This document shows, piece after piece, positions 1 to 12,400 of a stretch of DNA of 64,000 nt. This DNA is from Limnanthes douglasii subsp. nivea (taxonomy: Eukaryota; Streptophyta; Magnoliopsida; Brassicales; Limnanthaceae). How positions within the stretch are numbered: position 1 is the stretch's first letter; each line of letters begins with the position of its first letter. Both the position numbers and the translations under genes were made by a program. Under the pieces are notes generated by a model. The model worked only from the letters and a program-made list of their open reading frames with translations. It searched no databases and had not been told where the DNA came from. The stretch spans positions 164,696,643 through 164,760,642 of the forward strand of contig JAUPFV010000001.1 of assembly GCA_036936605.1 (NCBI GenBank), in the 5' to 3' direction.

Positions 1-435
1 AAGTACTGTAAGTATCATGATGATATTAGACATGATATGAAATATTGTATAGGGGTTATTTTAGAGCCTATCGATTCGTTTGATATAGCCTCATAATATT
101 TGGATAATAAGCGGGATCACAAGATAATAAATATCATAGAGGAAGTGCCGCCCGAGCCCAAGCAAAAAATTAGTGATTTGTGTAAATGTTTTAAATTACT
201 AACCATTTTAGTAAGGATACCATGGCAGGGGTAACAAAGTTTTCCCGTAAAAACTATATCCTCAGCTTGGCCATGTTGTTGGAGGTCGGGGCCTCACCAT
301 ACCTTTACATGAATATTTCTCCAATAATTTTCTTCGACGATTATAGGAGAATATATATTCAGCCACACAAACATACAGTAGTAATTGTGATAGAACTTTC
401 CAGGGATTGGGTTCAAAGGTTGTTGATAGACACGT
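1..435 (+). pseudogene. gypsy relic A: end of gag and start of protease
   Basis: The first 60 bases translate as a zinc-knuckle-like CxxHxxxxHxxxxC motif (YCKYHDD...KYC) that aligns with the gag knuckle of the two better gypsy elements in this window (FCQYHND...DDC). At about 350-435 the frame reads PHKHTVVI...LLIDT, matching PHEDAVVI...ILVDT just before the protease active site of those elements. Several stops and frame changes lie between. I infer the gag C-terminus and protease N-terminus of an old Tat-lineage Ty3/gypsy element that enters the window from the left. The frame breaks at the D-T of the D-T-G site because another element is inserted at 436, and it resumes at 3343. Confidence 0.7.
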
Positions 436-817
436 GTGTTGTTGATAAACCTTAACAAATATTTTTCCAAAGTACTAACTTTTTTTTTTTCGAGAAGAAG
501 ATACAATTATATGTTTAAGATCTTTATTTATACTGCTCATAGCATAAACTGCATGATCATTTATTATGTGCCCCTATTAGTCTTATATGTAGACCATTAC
601 TGATGCTAATGGTCCTAAATTGGGGGTCCATTACTTTAGGAGTTACGGTCCACGAGAGTTGAGTCATAAATATGTTTCACTCCATTAATGATATTTATTT
701 CCGTTATTCCTGGAGTGTGAATGGGATGAGCGTGCCAATCCGGATTAGAATATCCTCTGCTCGGTTTAGGTATCTGTCCGGCTATGCTCGGGCTCAATTC
801 TGCTAGGCTTGAACTCA

Positions 818-1075
818 TTTTCTTTATTCGTTCGAGATCTCCTTTGTCCGGGTCGGTTTTGTTCAGCTCGTCCTTGCCTTTTATTCGTTCCCACTCTCGA
901 GCGTGATTTAGTTGATGCCTAAGCCTTCATCTATGCTCTCTTGTTACCTTGTTTATGATTGTTAAGCTTTATACTTGGTCGGATTATCTCGTACATTCTT
1001 ACCAGGTAGGTCTGACCTTAATCTTTTGCACACATCTCTTTCCTGATATTGCTATGGATATTATCAACATTATCA
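818..1075. repeat. Direct repeat, left copy (probable LTR part)
   Basis: From TTATTCGTTCGAGATCT onward this segment aligns with 3088-3342, roughly 85% by eye. Both include a GTGATTTAGTTGAT block and the GATATTGCTATGGATATT block near the end. The matching part does not extend left of about 818, so the right copy is probably truncated. Confidence 0.65.
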
Positions 1076-1740
1076 GGGCTCTCCCACGGTCCATTGAGCA
1101 GCTAGGTAGCAGTTGCTAGATGGAAAAAATTTCTCGACTTTGTCAGATTTGAAAAAAAGTGTTTGGATGACGTGGAAAGTGGTTTGATGTGATAGTGTGT
1201 GTCGTGATGTGTGTATAAGGGGATTTGATATTCTCACGGTTATATTTGAAAAGTAGATCATAACGTTTAGTCTCTCGATAAGAGATGTTTCATTAATCAA
1301 GTGTCTTATGATGGTTGAATTGTTGGTCCACGTGGCTTAAAAGTAAAGGAAAATAAGAGAAGACATTTCATAAGTCATTTTGTAAAGTTTTCCTAAAAAA
1401 CTTAGCGCTTCTTCGTTTGTAAAGAAAATAACAAAAACTTCAATTTGCGTATGTACATTAATGAGTGCTTCTTCTTCTGCAAAGAGAATCCAGAGAACTT
1501 CCATTTCGCAGGTACATTGTTGATTTTTAAATTCTCTGTTGTTTGCATCGTTCGTCATGTAGAAGTAATATAAAATTTATAGTGTTAGGGTGCGATAGAT
1601 CTTTGTGTGTTGTTATGCGAGTTCGATCTTACGATATCTTGCAATAGGAGGGCTACTTTGGCAGTGAGTCTGAACCATCGTAGGATAGGATAATACCTAA
1701 TTCTTACGAAAGTTGTTAGGTCATTGCAGTCTATTAAACC

Positions 1741-3087
1741 ATGGCAACCAATAAAAATATGAGGAAGAAGGCTGCAGAAATTATCGAATCAGAATAGGAG
1801 AGTTCCCAATTATGGAGAAGTATTTTGAAAAAATAACACCAAAATATGGATATTTGAAAGAGGATCTCTTAAGGAATTTAGGGTTAGGCATGGGGTGCCT
1901 GATGATGTGGGGATTATGGTGCTTTGTTGGGAGATCAACCTTACACTCCCGAGGAAGGTAAAACTTGTCTTGATACCATTGCCTTTGACTAGGGTCTACG
2001 CCTCCTCGTGCCTCCGTTAATCACGGACTTCTTCCGTTTTATTGGGATATTTCTTATACAACTTACAATGAATGGCTGGAGGACGTTGTTAAGCCTAGTT
2101 CTTAGTTCTCAATTTTTTAGTATTCCAGTTTGCCTAGCTGACCTTGTAGCGGTGGTAGATGTTTCAAAGTTCGCGCGTTCGCCCTTCTTTTACTTGCAGT
2201 TAACTGGGGACAAGCATATAGTAGAATTTCCTAATTCTGATAAGAACTTGAAGCATAGGTCCGTATATGTTTCTGGGAATTGGAAGCACGAAAGTGCGTC
2301 CATGAATTTGCAATTAGAGAGACATTGGAAGGCAAAGTGTAAGGTGATTAGTAATTGCATAGATTTTTAAAGTACTAGACTCGTAATGTGTTTTAATCAT
2401 GTAGTTGGTTTTGTAGGTGCGAGTAAGTACTAAGAGTGGGGAAAGGATGGTCGGCCCAAAGGTTTGGTGAATCCTCAAACGAAGCTATCCGCAGTTGCCA
2501 ACGCTGCTTGGGGACTGGAGCCGATAAAAGTGTTATGTTATATAAATTATCTGAAATCAGGACTTTGGCGAGTGCTTAAGTTGATGATTTCGCGAGACGA
2601 CAAGGTAATCATGGCTAGGAGCAGAGATGTAGCGACAATGGAGAGGTTGTGTGCTCTTATTGAGAGAAAATATGAAGAACAGAATAATGTTGGTATTGGA
2701 GTCTTAGTGCCACGATGGAGAATGGTGCGAGAAGCGAACCGGGTTGTCTTTTAATCATGAGGGAGGTGATAATGTTGAAAAGATTGCAGGTCAAAGACCA
2801 GTAGGTCCATTGGCCGAGGCAGTGGAGGGGGTGAGCCGAGTGAAGGGGGTGTCTTCCCCGTGAAGAAGATGTGGAGGATATTGTTGACAAAGAAGAGTGC
2901 AGTAGTTATCAACGCGGGGTCGTTTTAAGAACAAAAGATGGTGGTGGTCGATAAAGAGGAGATTGATTGTAAGTTGGATGATAATGCAAGTGTAAAGCCT
3001 CTGACGCTAGAGCATGTGAAAACCATGTCCAAAATGACTGAGGTAGATGCGGTTGAAGAGGCCCAAAAAATCTAGGAGCCAAAAGAC
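1741..3087 (+). pseudogene. Decayed accessory ORF like the antisense gene of elements 1 and 2
   Basis: From an ATG near 1741 the + strand reads, with frameshifts and stops, a sequence recognisably related to the accessory protein of elements 1 and 2. The clearest part is 2008-2370: GLRLLVPP, FFRFIGI, QLTMNGWRTL and then VYVSGNWKH. It matches GLRFPLDP, YFHLVKL, QLSPNGWFTL and LFVSGSWEN in element 2. This resembles the Pfam family named putative gypsy-type transposon (PF04195), from memory of that family. The stretch 2464-2754 (VNPQTKLSAVANAAWG...) and an acidic tail to about 3080 may be further parts. The gene is not functional as read. Confidence 0.55.
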
Positions 3088-3342
3088 CCCTTATTCATTC
3101 GAGATCTTTTTGGTCTAGGTCGGCTGTGTTCGACTCGTCCTTGCCTCTTATTCGTTCTCATTTTCAAGCGTGATTTAGTTGATACTTAAGCATTCATCTC
3201 TGCTCTTCTGTTACCTTGTTTATCACTGCTCGCCTTTATACTTGGTTGGATTATCCGTTACATTCTTATCAGGTAGGTCCGGCCTTAGTCTTTTGTTCAC
3301 ATCTCTGTCATGATATTGCTATGGATATTCCCGACTTTATCA
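3088..3342. repeat. Direct repeat, right copy (probable LTR part)
   Basis: Right-hand partner of 818-1075. It ends TTATCA at 3342, directly against the resumed protease frame of relic A. Confidence 0.6.
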
Positions 3343-6120
3343 ACGAGAATTTCTGCTAATATCTTTTTCATAAAGACTTATAAGGAAATGGAGAATCGAT
3401 AATTCATTCTCCGGTCTGAGAGAATCATTGTGGGTTTTACTGGTGTGGTTGCGGAGGTTGTAGGAGAATTTGAAAGAATTGTGGAGTTGGATCGAGGACC
3501 CTTTTAGAAAGAAGTGTCGCTGCTCTTTATTGTAGTAGATGCTCCGACGTTATATAATGCAATTTTTAGTAGATCTTAATTATCTTAAAAGCATATGTTC
3601 ACTTTGGCTGTCCACCAATTCTTGAAGTATGTAGTATGGAATAACGTGGGAACCGTGCGAAGTAGTAAAAAAATAACTATGGAGTGTTACCAAACATCTT
3701 TAGCTTCCAGGCCCGGTAAATCGATTGAGATCAAGAAGGATTAGCAATTACCGGGAAAACTTTGGGGTCTAATCCCATCGATTATCCGATGGAGGCCCCA
3801 GATAGTTTTATTTCTAACAAAACTTATGAGAGCTACACATTTCTGGCAGTACAAATGCTGAAAATTGGTATTATTGCTATCCGTCGAAATGTTCGACCCG
3901 TTATTTAAAAATGAGGTATTTGTATAACGATTAGTTCGAGGCCATCATTATTGAGGTGAATCGGTTTTCAAAGGTAGGAAACAATCTCAATTCTCGGTAC
4001 CCCTTGGGGACAGCTAACTCGGTCTTAGTAAATAAAAAATGGCAAGTCGAGAATGTGCCTAGATTTTATCGATCTAAACAGCGCGTGCCCTAAGTATCCA
4101 TTATCAATTTCTTGCATCGATCAACTGCTGGACTCCACGTCAAGAAACAAATTGTTGTCATTCATGGATGTATATGCATGTTACAATTAAATCAGAGTAG
4201 ACTCCAAAGATCAGGATAACACTTCGTTTATCACAGGGAGAGGATTGCACTATTATAAAAGTCATGCCTTTTCTTTTGCAGAATACCAAAGAAAATTACC
4301 AAAGGTTAGTGAACAAAGAATGTGAAGGGCTAATCGGGCGTAACATCAAGGTATATATCAATTGATATTTTGGTAAAAAAACTAGAAATGACGAACATTT
4401 TTCAGACCTAGAGAAAACGTCGACAACTTGATAAAAATAAATATTAAGCTAAATTCGGAGAAGTGCACATTTGGAGTTTGATCCGGAAAATTCTTGAGCT
4501 ACTAATTAGTCAAAATGAATATAGGCCGATCTAGTACTATTGAATGCTTTAAAAAATTATATATCCACCGCTGACCATTAAGGAAGTATAGATCTTGAAC
4601 GGAAGATTGGAAGCTCTGAGCAACTTTATATCCAGATCGTTGGATAAATGTGCCCTTTGTTCCTAGTACTTAAACATGCCAAAAAAAATTGTTGGACCTC
4701 AGAATACAATGAGGATTTCGTCGGTTGGAAAGAATTTATGTCGTCTAACACAGATTTTACCAAGCTAAGCCTACGAAAAAATATTATTTGTCTATATCAC
4801 GGTATCAGACTACGCGGTAAGCGCAACACTGAATCGTGAAGCAGCCATCTGTCATCAACCTGTCTATTATGTGATTAAAAGCCTTCTAGATACAGAGAAG
4901 AGGTACTTAAAACTAGAAAATGTTTCATTTACATTCGTAACTGAGGTACCAAAAGTACGAGCCTATTTCTAGGCACCTTCCATAGTGGTTCAAACGTTGT
5001 TTCCATGGAAGAGCGTGTTGCAATGACCTAACGTCTCAAGTCGAATTACCAATGGGTTTATGGAGTTTGGTGATTTTAATATCAATTTCGAACCCTGAAC
5101 CGCGATTAAAGGCCAAACATTGGCAGATCTTTTGGTTGAATTTCATTCTGAACGACCAGACATTGATATAGATCAAGAGGGCGAACCGTCTGAATGCGCT
5201 ATCCAAATTGATGAGGGGTTTGACCATTATTGGCTGCAAGGTAAGATTTTAATTAACCATTCCGATAGGGCTAGGAATGCATCAATCCATACGCTTCAGT
5301 TTACCAACCTCGAATAAGAAAATTGAATAAGAGGTGGCATTAGCAAGATTACGACTTGGACAAGTTTGTGGGGCTAATCGAGTTTTATTAATAAGTGAAT
5401 CACAACAGTTGCTCAATCATGCTACATGATGGTCCAAGTTTAGGAAACATTATTTGATCAAATATTTAACAGTATTGAAAACATTCTTAGTGTCGTTTGA
5501 AAGGGTTCAATACGAACATGACCATAGAGTGGAAGACACAATAGTTGATTCTTTGGAAACCACGACATATACAAGTAACTACCCATGGATCTTAACATAG
5601 GAGAGCCCATCAATAATAAATAATTTAGAATAGATCTTTAAATCAGACGTAGCCTACTATATATCGATGAATACCAACAAGGATTGGAGGCATGACGTGA
5701 GATAATTTGTGGTTAATAATATGTCTTATTAATGAGTAAAAATGTGTGTTTCAAAGCCCACGTCTTCAATGTCCTTAGCAGAAAGTTTTATAAGAAATTG
5801 TTAATCAGAATTCTATTGTATTCCCTAGGCAACAATTAATCACAAATAGTGTTAACCAAACTCACGATGGAAGAGGTGGGTGCATTGTGAATTCAAATAT
5901 CTGACTAGAAGAGTGCAACTGGCAAGATTCTATTGGTCCACTATTATAACCGATACAAGATATTTAGTCAAGAGATGTAATACGTGTTAGAAGTTTGCTA
6001 ATTCAATTCATACACGCGCAGTACAGCTCGAATCCATTACGGAGACTTTTCAACTGATGGGGGATTGATTTAGACGGACCGATGTTGATAGGCTTGGGTG
6101 GAAGACAATCAATGCTTTAC
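3343..6120 (+). pseudogene. gypsy relic A: protease to integrase, heavily decayed
   Basis: Translations in shifting frames follow the order of element 1. Protease tail and GFTGVVAEVVGEFE lie at about 3345-3580. RT (FMD, DFTDLN-like, VDST-like) lies at 4030-4450. The RT/RNase H connection CPLFLVLKHAK lies at 4648-4840, and RNase H at 4850-5110 (KRYLKLEN). The second RNase H lies at 5120-5560, and integrase zinc-finger to first-Asp region (LDGPMLIG) at 5870-6110. Many stops and indels make this an old Tat-lineage Ty3/gypsy copy. It ends abruptly after the first catalytic Asp of integrase. Next comes about 190 bp of AT-rich DNA without features, then the LINE tail. Confidence 0.75.
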
Positions 6121-6310
6121 CGGGACAAACAATAGTTTCAAGTTTTAATCTCCCTGCACATATTTCGACAATGACTTGAACTTATTTTGCCTATTTGTTT
6201 TGGATAATTATCTACATCTCTATCTGATTTTCGTATCTGATCTTACAAACTTTCCAAATCAGTTCTGATCATTTTCTTTAATAAGTATCTTAAATCATTA
6301 CATTTTCTAA

Positions 6311-6562
6311 TTTTTCTTTTTTTTGGGTATAAAAAGCGTATAATATTGATGTGAATTAAAAAGTCACAAAGGTTCATGGGGTAGAAAACCCTTTACAATT
6401 ATGAGAATCCGGAAAGTATACAGAAAAAACAAAAGAGCTGAAGATTTGGGGAAATCATTAAAGATTAACCCAGGAAAGGGTATTTTGATCCTTTGAATCT
6501 GTAGCGAAGTTCGGAGATAATCAAATGAGTGGTGCTACTTGAGCGAGATTGTTTATTAGTGT
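6311..6562 (-). mobile_element. LINE (L1-type) 3' end, left of gypsy element 1
   Basis: On the minus strand the frame entering from 17040 continues here as NKQSRSSSTTHLI...ELRYRFKG and then stops, as at the C-terminal end of plant L1 ORF2. A 3' UTR follows, ending in an A-rich tail (T-rich on + at about 6311-6328). Gypsy element 1 separates this piece from the rest of the LINE at 17040-18165. Confidence 0.7.
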
Positions 6563-6998
6563 TGATGAGTCCGAATTCAACATGCTCCCCGGACATGGAC
6601 AGATCAGTCCAAGGCCTCCAAACCGGACAGATCGGACAGATCACATGAACCGGACAGATCACTTTGAACACTATGACCATAGGACTGTTCGAACTATTAA
6701 AAAAGTACTAAAAAACCTAAACACTTCTTGACTAAGCTACTTTCTCTCCTACTCAGAGCTCATGGGTCTTTGAACATGACCCAGGTCCATTAAACATGAC
6801 CCGAAAGCCCATAAGGGCCCAAACATCAGGGTATAAATACCCAACCACCTGCATTAACTATAGGTAATGAAAATTAACTGCTACCAAGCTGCTTAATTAT
6901 CTCTCTACTCTCTACTTTAAACACTTAACACCCACATACTTCCTTAAAACACCAACTGAAATTACTAGCCTACCCTCAGGCGATTATTATCCACACCA
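6563..6998 (+). repeat. Element 1 5' LTR (436 bp)
   Basis: Begins TGATGAGTCC and ends CCACACCA; matches the 3' LTR at 16624-17039. It has a 20-bp segment absent from the 3' LTR, lying between two copies of ACATGACCC, which suggests slippage. By eye about 12 substitutions separate the LTRs, all in the first half. Confidence 0.93.
6832..6839 (+). promoter_or_regulatory. TATA box of element 1 5' LTR
   Basis: TATAAATA inside GGGTATAAATACCC, about two thirds into the LTR, as expected for the U3 promoter. The same box is in the 3' LTR and in element 2. Confidence 0.7.
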
Positions 6999-7001
6999 AA
7001 T

Positions 7002-7020
7002 TGGCGACCACGGTGGGAGG
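7002..7020 (+). other. Primer binding site of element 1
   Basis: TGGCGACCACGGTGGGAGG starts three bases after the 5' LTR and would pair with a tRNA 3' end ...CCACCGTGGTCGCCA. Element 2 has the same site with one change. I think tRNA-Arg, as in other Tat elements, but I cannot check a tRNA set. Confidence 0.8.
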
Positions 7021-7070
7021 AGAAGGTGCCTGAATCAAGCATTCAAAACCAGCTAAGAAAATTTGTCTGA

Positions 7071-9410
7071 ATGAATCCGGACAATCCAGAGCTACCACCG
7101 GCTTTGCTCGAAGTGGTGGAAGAGAACGATGTATACACTGTCGAAGAGCGTGACAGGCTAAAGTGTGAAATAGAAGCTCTGAGGGCAGAGAAGGCCAATA
7201 TGGGCGTGAAAGAAAAATCCAAAGCATCGGTTGCTCATCACACCGATAACCCCAGAGAGCATGAGTCTTCGAAAACTCATGTGAGCACAAAAAAGACTCA
7301 TGCCAGTTCTAAAACGTCTCACCGGTCCAAGCCTGTGGAGAGTTCCGACTCAAGCTCAGAATCTTCTGATAGCTCTTCGGACAGCGAGGGAGTTGAAAAA
7401 TCCTTGTCCTCTAGCAGCGATGAGGGTCGAACCCGAAAAAAGCAAAAGCAAATTAAAAAATATTCAAGAAAAAGAGATAGACATGGAAGAATGAAGAAGC
7501 ATATTGGCAAGGGGTCATCTCATAACCGGAGGCATGTGGACAAGATGCTGATGGATCCCTTTACTTTCCACGATGAACCGGGAATCTTTGCAACTCCCAA
7601 TGAGGATACTGTGTTCAGTCGTGGAAGGAATTGGAGGCAATCTCCATTATCTTCTAAAATTCTGTCCGGAAACCTCCCCAAGAGGTTTGACAGCACCAAA
7701 ATAGAGAAGTACGATGGCAGTACTGATCCGGACAACCATCTGGAGCAATTTAAAAACTTCATGATGAACTTTGACGACGATGATAAACTACTTTGTAGGG
7801 CATTCTCCCAATCCTTTACGGGGAGTGCTCTGAAATGGTACAACAGCCTGCCTCAGGGTTGTATTAAAGATTTCGATACGTTTTGGGTGGCCTTTCGAAG
7901 GTAGTTCGTAGGGAGTAAAGAGATGGAGGGCAATGGAGACACAATAATCCATTGTGCCCAGGAGCCAAATGAGTCCTTGAAAGAATACATAAGCCGTTTT
8001 GTGAACACAAAGAATGGGTTGGCTGATTGCTTCGAACAGGTAGCAATAGCATCCCTAAGACAGGGTTTCAACCCAGGCACTCTAGCTGATTCAGTGACCA
8101 GAAAGAAGGCCATGACATGGGGAGGGTTGCTGAATCAGGTTGGCAAACAAATAAACGTCGATGAAACAAAGAAAACCAGGGTGCACAGGAAGGTGAGGTC
8201 TACCCCAGTAACACCAAGTCCCAATCAAAATCAGTCCAGGAACAAAGCAAGAGAAACCGGACAGGGGCATGGTAGAGCAAAAGCTCAGTCTCATCCAGCT
8301 GCTCCTGCTCAGAGTCAGCAATCCAGAAACAAAAGAGGGTCATGGGTGCAACCGGAGTGGTTCGCAGAGTTAAAAGAAATTGTGGCCACCATTTTTGATA
8401 AAACAAAGGATGAGGTGCATTACCGGAGACCGGCAACACTACAGTCTCCCAGAGAGCATCGCAACAACTCTTTTTGCCAATATCACAATGATATTGGTCA
8501 TACCACCGATGACTGCATAGCATTGAAGCAAGAAGTTCAAAACTTGATTGAAAGGGGGAAGCTAGGAGCTTACGTTAAAAGAAGAGGAGGCAACAGGCCT
8601 GACAACACTCACCGGGTTGGTCCAAGTAATGCTGCTCCGGAGGGGGCCATGGTTATAGTTGAAAGGTTTGACGTGGAATCTGAATACTTGGATCCTGATC
8701 CAACTCGAAACAGAGTGGGTGCTATAAAGGAATGCTCTAGATCGGTCTCCGAGCTCATTAAGTTTTTCGAGTCGCTTACAATTTTCGGAGGGGACACTAT
8801 GACAGCTCCTACTGCTTCTTCGAGGAAGAGGCATGTTCATACTTTAGCCTCCCAGCTAGAAGGAGGCATGACATCCTATCAGTCACCAAACTCATTTCCC
8901 TTCATTGTGTTTGATGAAGATGATTTAAGAAACATTGTTGGCCCTCATGAGGATGCTGTTGTCATAGGAGCATCTATAGGTGGCAATGACATAAGACGAA
9001 TCCTGGTGGATACTGGAAGCTCAACCAATATCCTTTTCCTAACCACTTACAATAAAATGAAAAATCCAGCTGTAATTTAGAATTCGGACAGGTCAATCAT
9101 GGGCTTTACAGGCAGCTCAGCAGATGTGATCGGAGAGTTCGAAGAAGAGGTGTTATTGGGCAAGGGCCCTTTCAAGAAAATGGTCAGAATACTCTTTATT
9201 GTGGTGGATTGTCCCACTTGCTACAATGCTATTCTGGGGAGGTCTTGGCTCTCTAGGATGCATGCAGTGGCTTCAACAGTCCACTAATGCTTGAAGTATG
9301 CTGTTCAGGGGCAGGTTGGAGTTGTCCGGAGCAGCCAAACGATTGCAAGAGAATGTTATGCCACTGCCTTGGCTCCTCAAACGCTGGGGGCAGTCCGTAT
9401 CAATGAACAA
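7071..9410 (+). pseudogene. Element 1 gag-protease (three premature stops)
   Basis: Codes for the capsid/nucleocapsid and aspartic protease of the retrotransposon. The start MNPDNPELPP matches element 2. Order: a charged Ser-rich N-terminal third (SSDSSSESSDSSSD), the retrotransposon gag domain (EKYDGSTDPDNHLEQF...FTGSALKWY), a CxxHxxxxHxxxxC knuckle near residue 475, and the protease site LVDTGSSTNILF near 645. Compared with the intact 780-residue frame of element 2, stops occur at 7902-7904, 9078-9080 and 9285-9287, each where element 2 has a sense codon (Gln in each case). The frame is otherwise kept to the amber at 9411, which both elements share. Confidence 0.9.
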
Positions 9411-9413
9411 TAG
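9411..9413 (+). other. Shared in-frame TAG between protease and RT (element 1)
   Basis: The codons CAA TAG CAG TTT separate gag-PR from RT. The identical codon and neighbours occur in element 2 (56262-56264). The frame downstream is conserved coding sequence. The context resembles the plant-virus leaky stop CAA-UAG-CAR, so readthrough is possible; splicing, as proposed for the related Ogre elements, is the alternative. Confidence 0.6.
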
Positions 9414-12400
9414 CAGTTTGAGGGCCTTTCTGGGGGTGAGGGTGAAATTGATGACCCCAGGGAGACCCTCGGAGTGTTGATACCAGTTGAAGAGGTGGAA
9501 ACACACTGTTTGGAAGATGGGAAAAGTGTCAAGATATGGTCTAAAATGCCACCGATGTTGAAGAATGAAATGTTGAAGTTTTTAAAGAACCATTAGCATG
9601 TTTTTGCTTGGTGCAATGTTGATGTTACTGGAGTCCCATCAGAAGTGATATCACATCAACTATCAGTCCGGAGAGACGTAGCACCAGTAGTTCAAAAAAG
9701 AAGAGCTTTTTCCAAAGAAAAAGCTGATGTCATTGTGCAAGAGGTTGACAGGCTCACAAAGATGGGGCATATCAAGGAGTCTCAATACCCTTTGTGGACT
9801 GCCAATCCTGTCTTGGTGAAAAAGAAGAATGGCAAGTGGCGCATGTGCATTGACTTCACAGACCTTAATAGAGCTTGCCCAAAAGACTTGTTTCCGGTCC
9901 CCCAGATTGATCAGTTAGTAGACTCTACCTCTGGGAACAAGCTGCTTTCCTTTATGGATGCTTTCTCCGGATACAATCAGATTCAAGTAGATCCAAGGGA
10001 TCAAGAGCATACCACATTTGTCACAGACAGAGGTCTTCATTGCTACAAAGTTATGCCATTTGGTTTGAAAAATGTTGGGGCTACTTATCAGAGGTTAGTC
10101 AACAAGGCATTTGCTGATCAAATTGGAAGAAATATGGAAGTGTACATTGATGACATGATGGTGAAGAGCGTACATGAGCAGTTGCACTTATCCGATCTCC
10201 AAGAAACTTTTTCCAACTTGGTAAGAGTGAATTTGAAGTTAAACCCTGAAAAGTGTGTGTTCGGAGTGCAGTTCGGGAAGTTTCTAGGCTATATCATAAG
10301 TGAGCATGGAATACAGCCCTATCCGGACCAGCTAAATGCTCTTTTCCAGATGGAACCTCCTCGAAACATTAAAGAAGTACAACGGTTAACATGGAGGTTA
10401 GCTTCCTTAAACAGATTTATCTCAAGGTCTTCGGACAGGTGTGCTCCTTTCTTTCAAACTTTGAAGGGTGCAAAGGGCTTTGATTGGACCCCGCAGTGTG
10501 ATGAGGCTTTCAATGAGATCAAGAAACACCTGTCCTCCCCCAAAACTTTGTTCAAGCCAGTCGATGGGGAGACTCTCTTTGTATATTTGGCAGTTTCAAG
10601 TTGTGCCATCAGTGCTGTGCTGGTAAGAGAGGTCGATAGTCATCCCCATCCAGTGTACTACATCAGCAAAATCTTGATAGATGCAGATAAGCGTTACTTA
10701 AAACTAGAAAAATTGGCATTAGCCCTGGTGATAGCTGCAAGGAAGATGAGGCCTTATTTCCAGGCTCATCCTATCATCGTCCGGACCTCTTTTCCCCTAA
10801 AGAATGTCCTTCAAAAAGCAGACATTTCGAGCAGAATGACTAAGTGGTCAGTAGAGTTGGGGGACTTTGGCATAGACTTTGCTCCCCGAACAGCAGTCAA
10901 AGCCCAAGCTGTGGCTGATTTTCTAGTCGAATTCCACTCCGACAGGGATTCGGAGCAAGCTACTGATATAAAAGATAAAAAAAAGTATGGGTCGTCCGAA
11001 CAGATGATGGATCTAGCACAATGGGATGTGGTGCAGGAGTATGTTTAACTTCCCTGTATGGAGATAAGATGTACCAGGCTATTTGTTTTGCTTTCAGGGC
11101 ATCTAATAACGAGTCCGAATACGAAGCAGCTATAGCTGGGTTAAAGTTAGCCCACATTTGTGGGGCCAAGAGGGTCAAGCTGTTAAGTGACTCCCAACTA
11201 CTTATCCACCATGCCCAAGGCCAATCTGAGGCTAAGAAGGAGCAACTTGTGAAGTATTTACTCCTCCTCAAAAATGAAGCGCTTAAGTTTAAAAGTGTTG
11301 TCTATGAACACATTCTCCGGGCAGAAAATGAGCTAGCAGACTCACTAGCAACCGTAGCCTATACGGAGTCATATCCATGGATCCATGTGCTTGAAAGCCC
11401 CTCCATCCAACTTTGTAAGTGTAAAGAAGAGGAAATTTTTGAAATACAAGTGAAACAACCTCAAGACTGGAGGTTTCCTCTCATACAATATCTCTCCGAT
11501 GGTGTTGTGCCTCCGGATAAGTCACTAGCCAGAACATTGAAACACAAGGCTCGTGGTTTCATCATATTGAGAGAAGTGTTATACAAGAAATCTTACAGTA
11601 AACCTCTCCTGCGCTGTTTGGGGGATGAAGAATCACGAATGGTCCTCTCTGAATTGCATGATGGTGAGGGATCAGCCCATTGTGGGTTTAGAGCTTTAAC
11701 AAGAAGAGTTTTACTCTCCGGTTACTATTGGCCATCAATCATGAAAGATGCTAAGGAATTGGTGAGGAGGTGTGACCCATGCCAGAGGTACAGCAATGAA
11801 ATTCATGTACCAGCCATTCCTTTAGAATCAATTTCTGAGCCTATTCCTTTTGCTCGATGGGGATTGGATTTAGTAGGGCCTCTCCCTGTGGCGTCCGGAG
11901 GGCACAAAACTATAATTGTGGCCATAGACTACTTCTCGAAGTGGATAGAAGCAGCCCCTCTAGCAGAAACAACATCAAAAGCTGTTATAAAATTCATTAT
12001 GTCCAACATATGTTGCAGATTTGGTGTCCCACAGAAAATAACAACGGACAATGGGCCACAGTTCGACAATAGAGAAATTGAGAGCTTCTGTGCCTCAAGG
12101 GGTATACAGCATTGTTTTTCTTCACCTTTCCACCCACAAGCAAATGGGCAAGTTGAAGTGGCTAATAGAACTATACTGTCCGGCTTAAAGAAGAATTTGG
12201 AAGGGGCTGCTGGGAAGTGGCCTAGTTATTTACAAGAGGTCTTGTGGGCCTACCGGACAACACCTGGGGCTGCAACACAAGAATCACCCTTTGCCTTGGT
12301 CTATGGGATGGATGCAGTAGCTCCCATAGAAGCAACTCTCCCCTCTTTTCGTGTTCACAACTTCTCCGAACATGCTAATGAGGTGGCAATCAGAGGTCAA

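Larger units (their letters stand above)
436..3342 (-). mobile_element. LTR-like element inserted in the protease of gypsy relic A
   Basis: Relic A stops at ...LLIDT (435) and resumes at 3343 with a frame reading ...ISANIFFIKTYKEME, matching the codons that follow D-T-G in the related elements. So 436-3342 is an insertion. It is bounded by a ~250-bp direct repeat (818-1075 and 3088-3342), and both copies end in ...TTATCA. Read on the minus strand these begin TGATAA, like the TGATGAG LTR starts of elements 1 and 2. On the minus strand a purine-rich GTGGGAGAGCCC abuts the left repeat, a possible polypurine tract. Inside is one accessory-type ORF on + and no recognisable gag or pol. Minus orientation with an antisense accessory gene would match elements 1 and 2. 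The exact left LTR start and target duplication (ACACG versus an altered ACG) are uncertain. Confidence 0.5.

Noticed and set aside
222..455. 77-codon ORF as an independent gene
   Set aside because: Its end matches the protease start of gypsy elements, so it is part of relic A.
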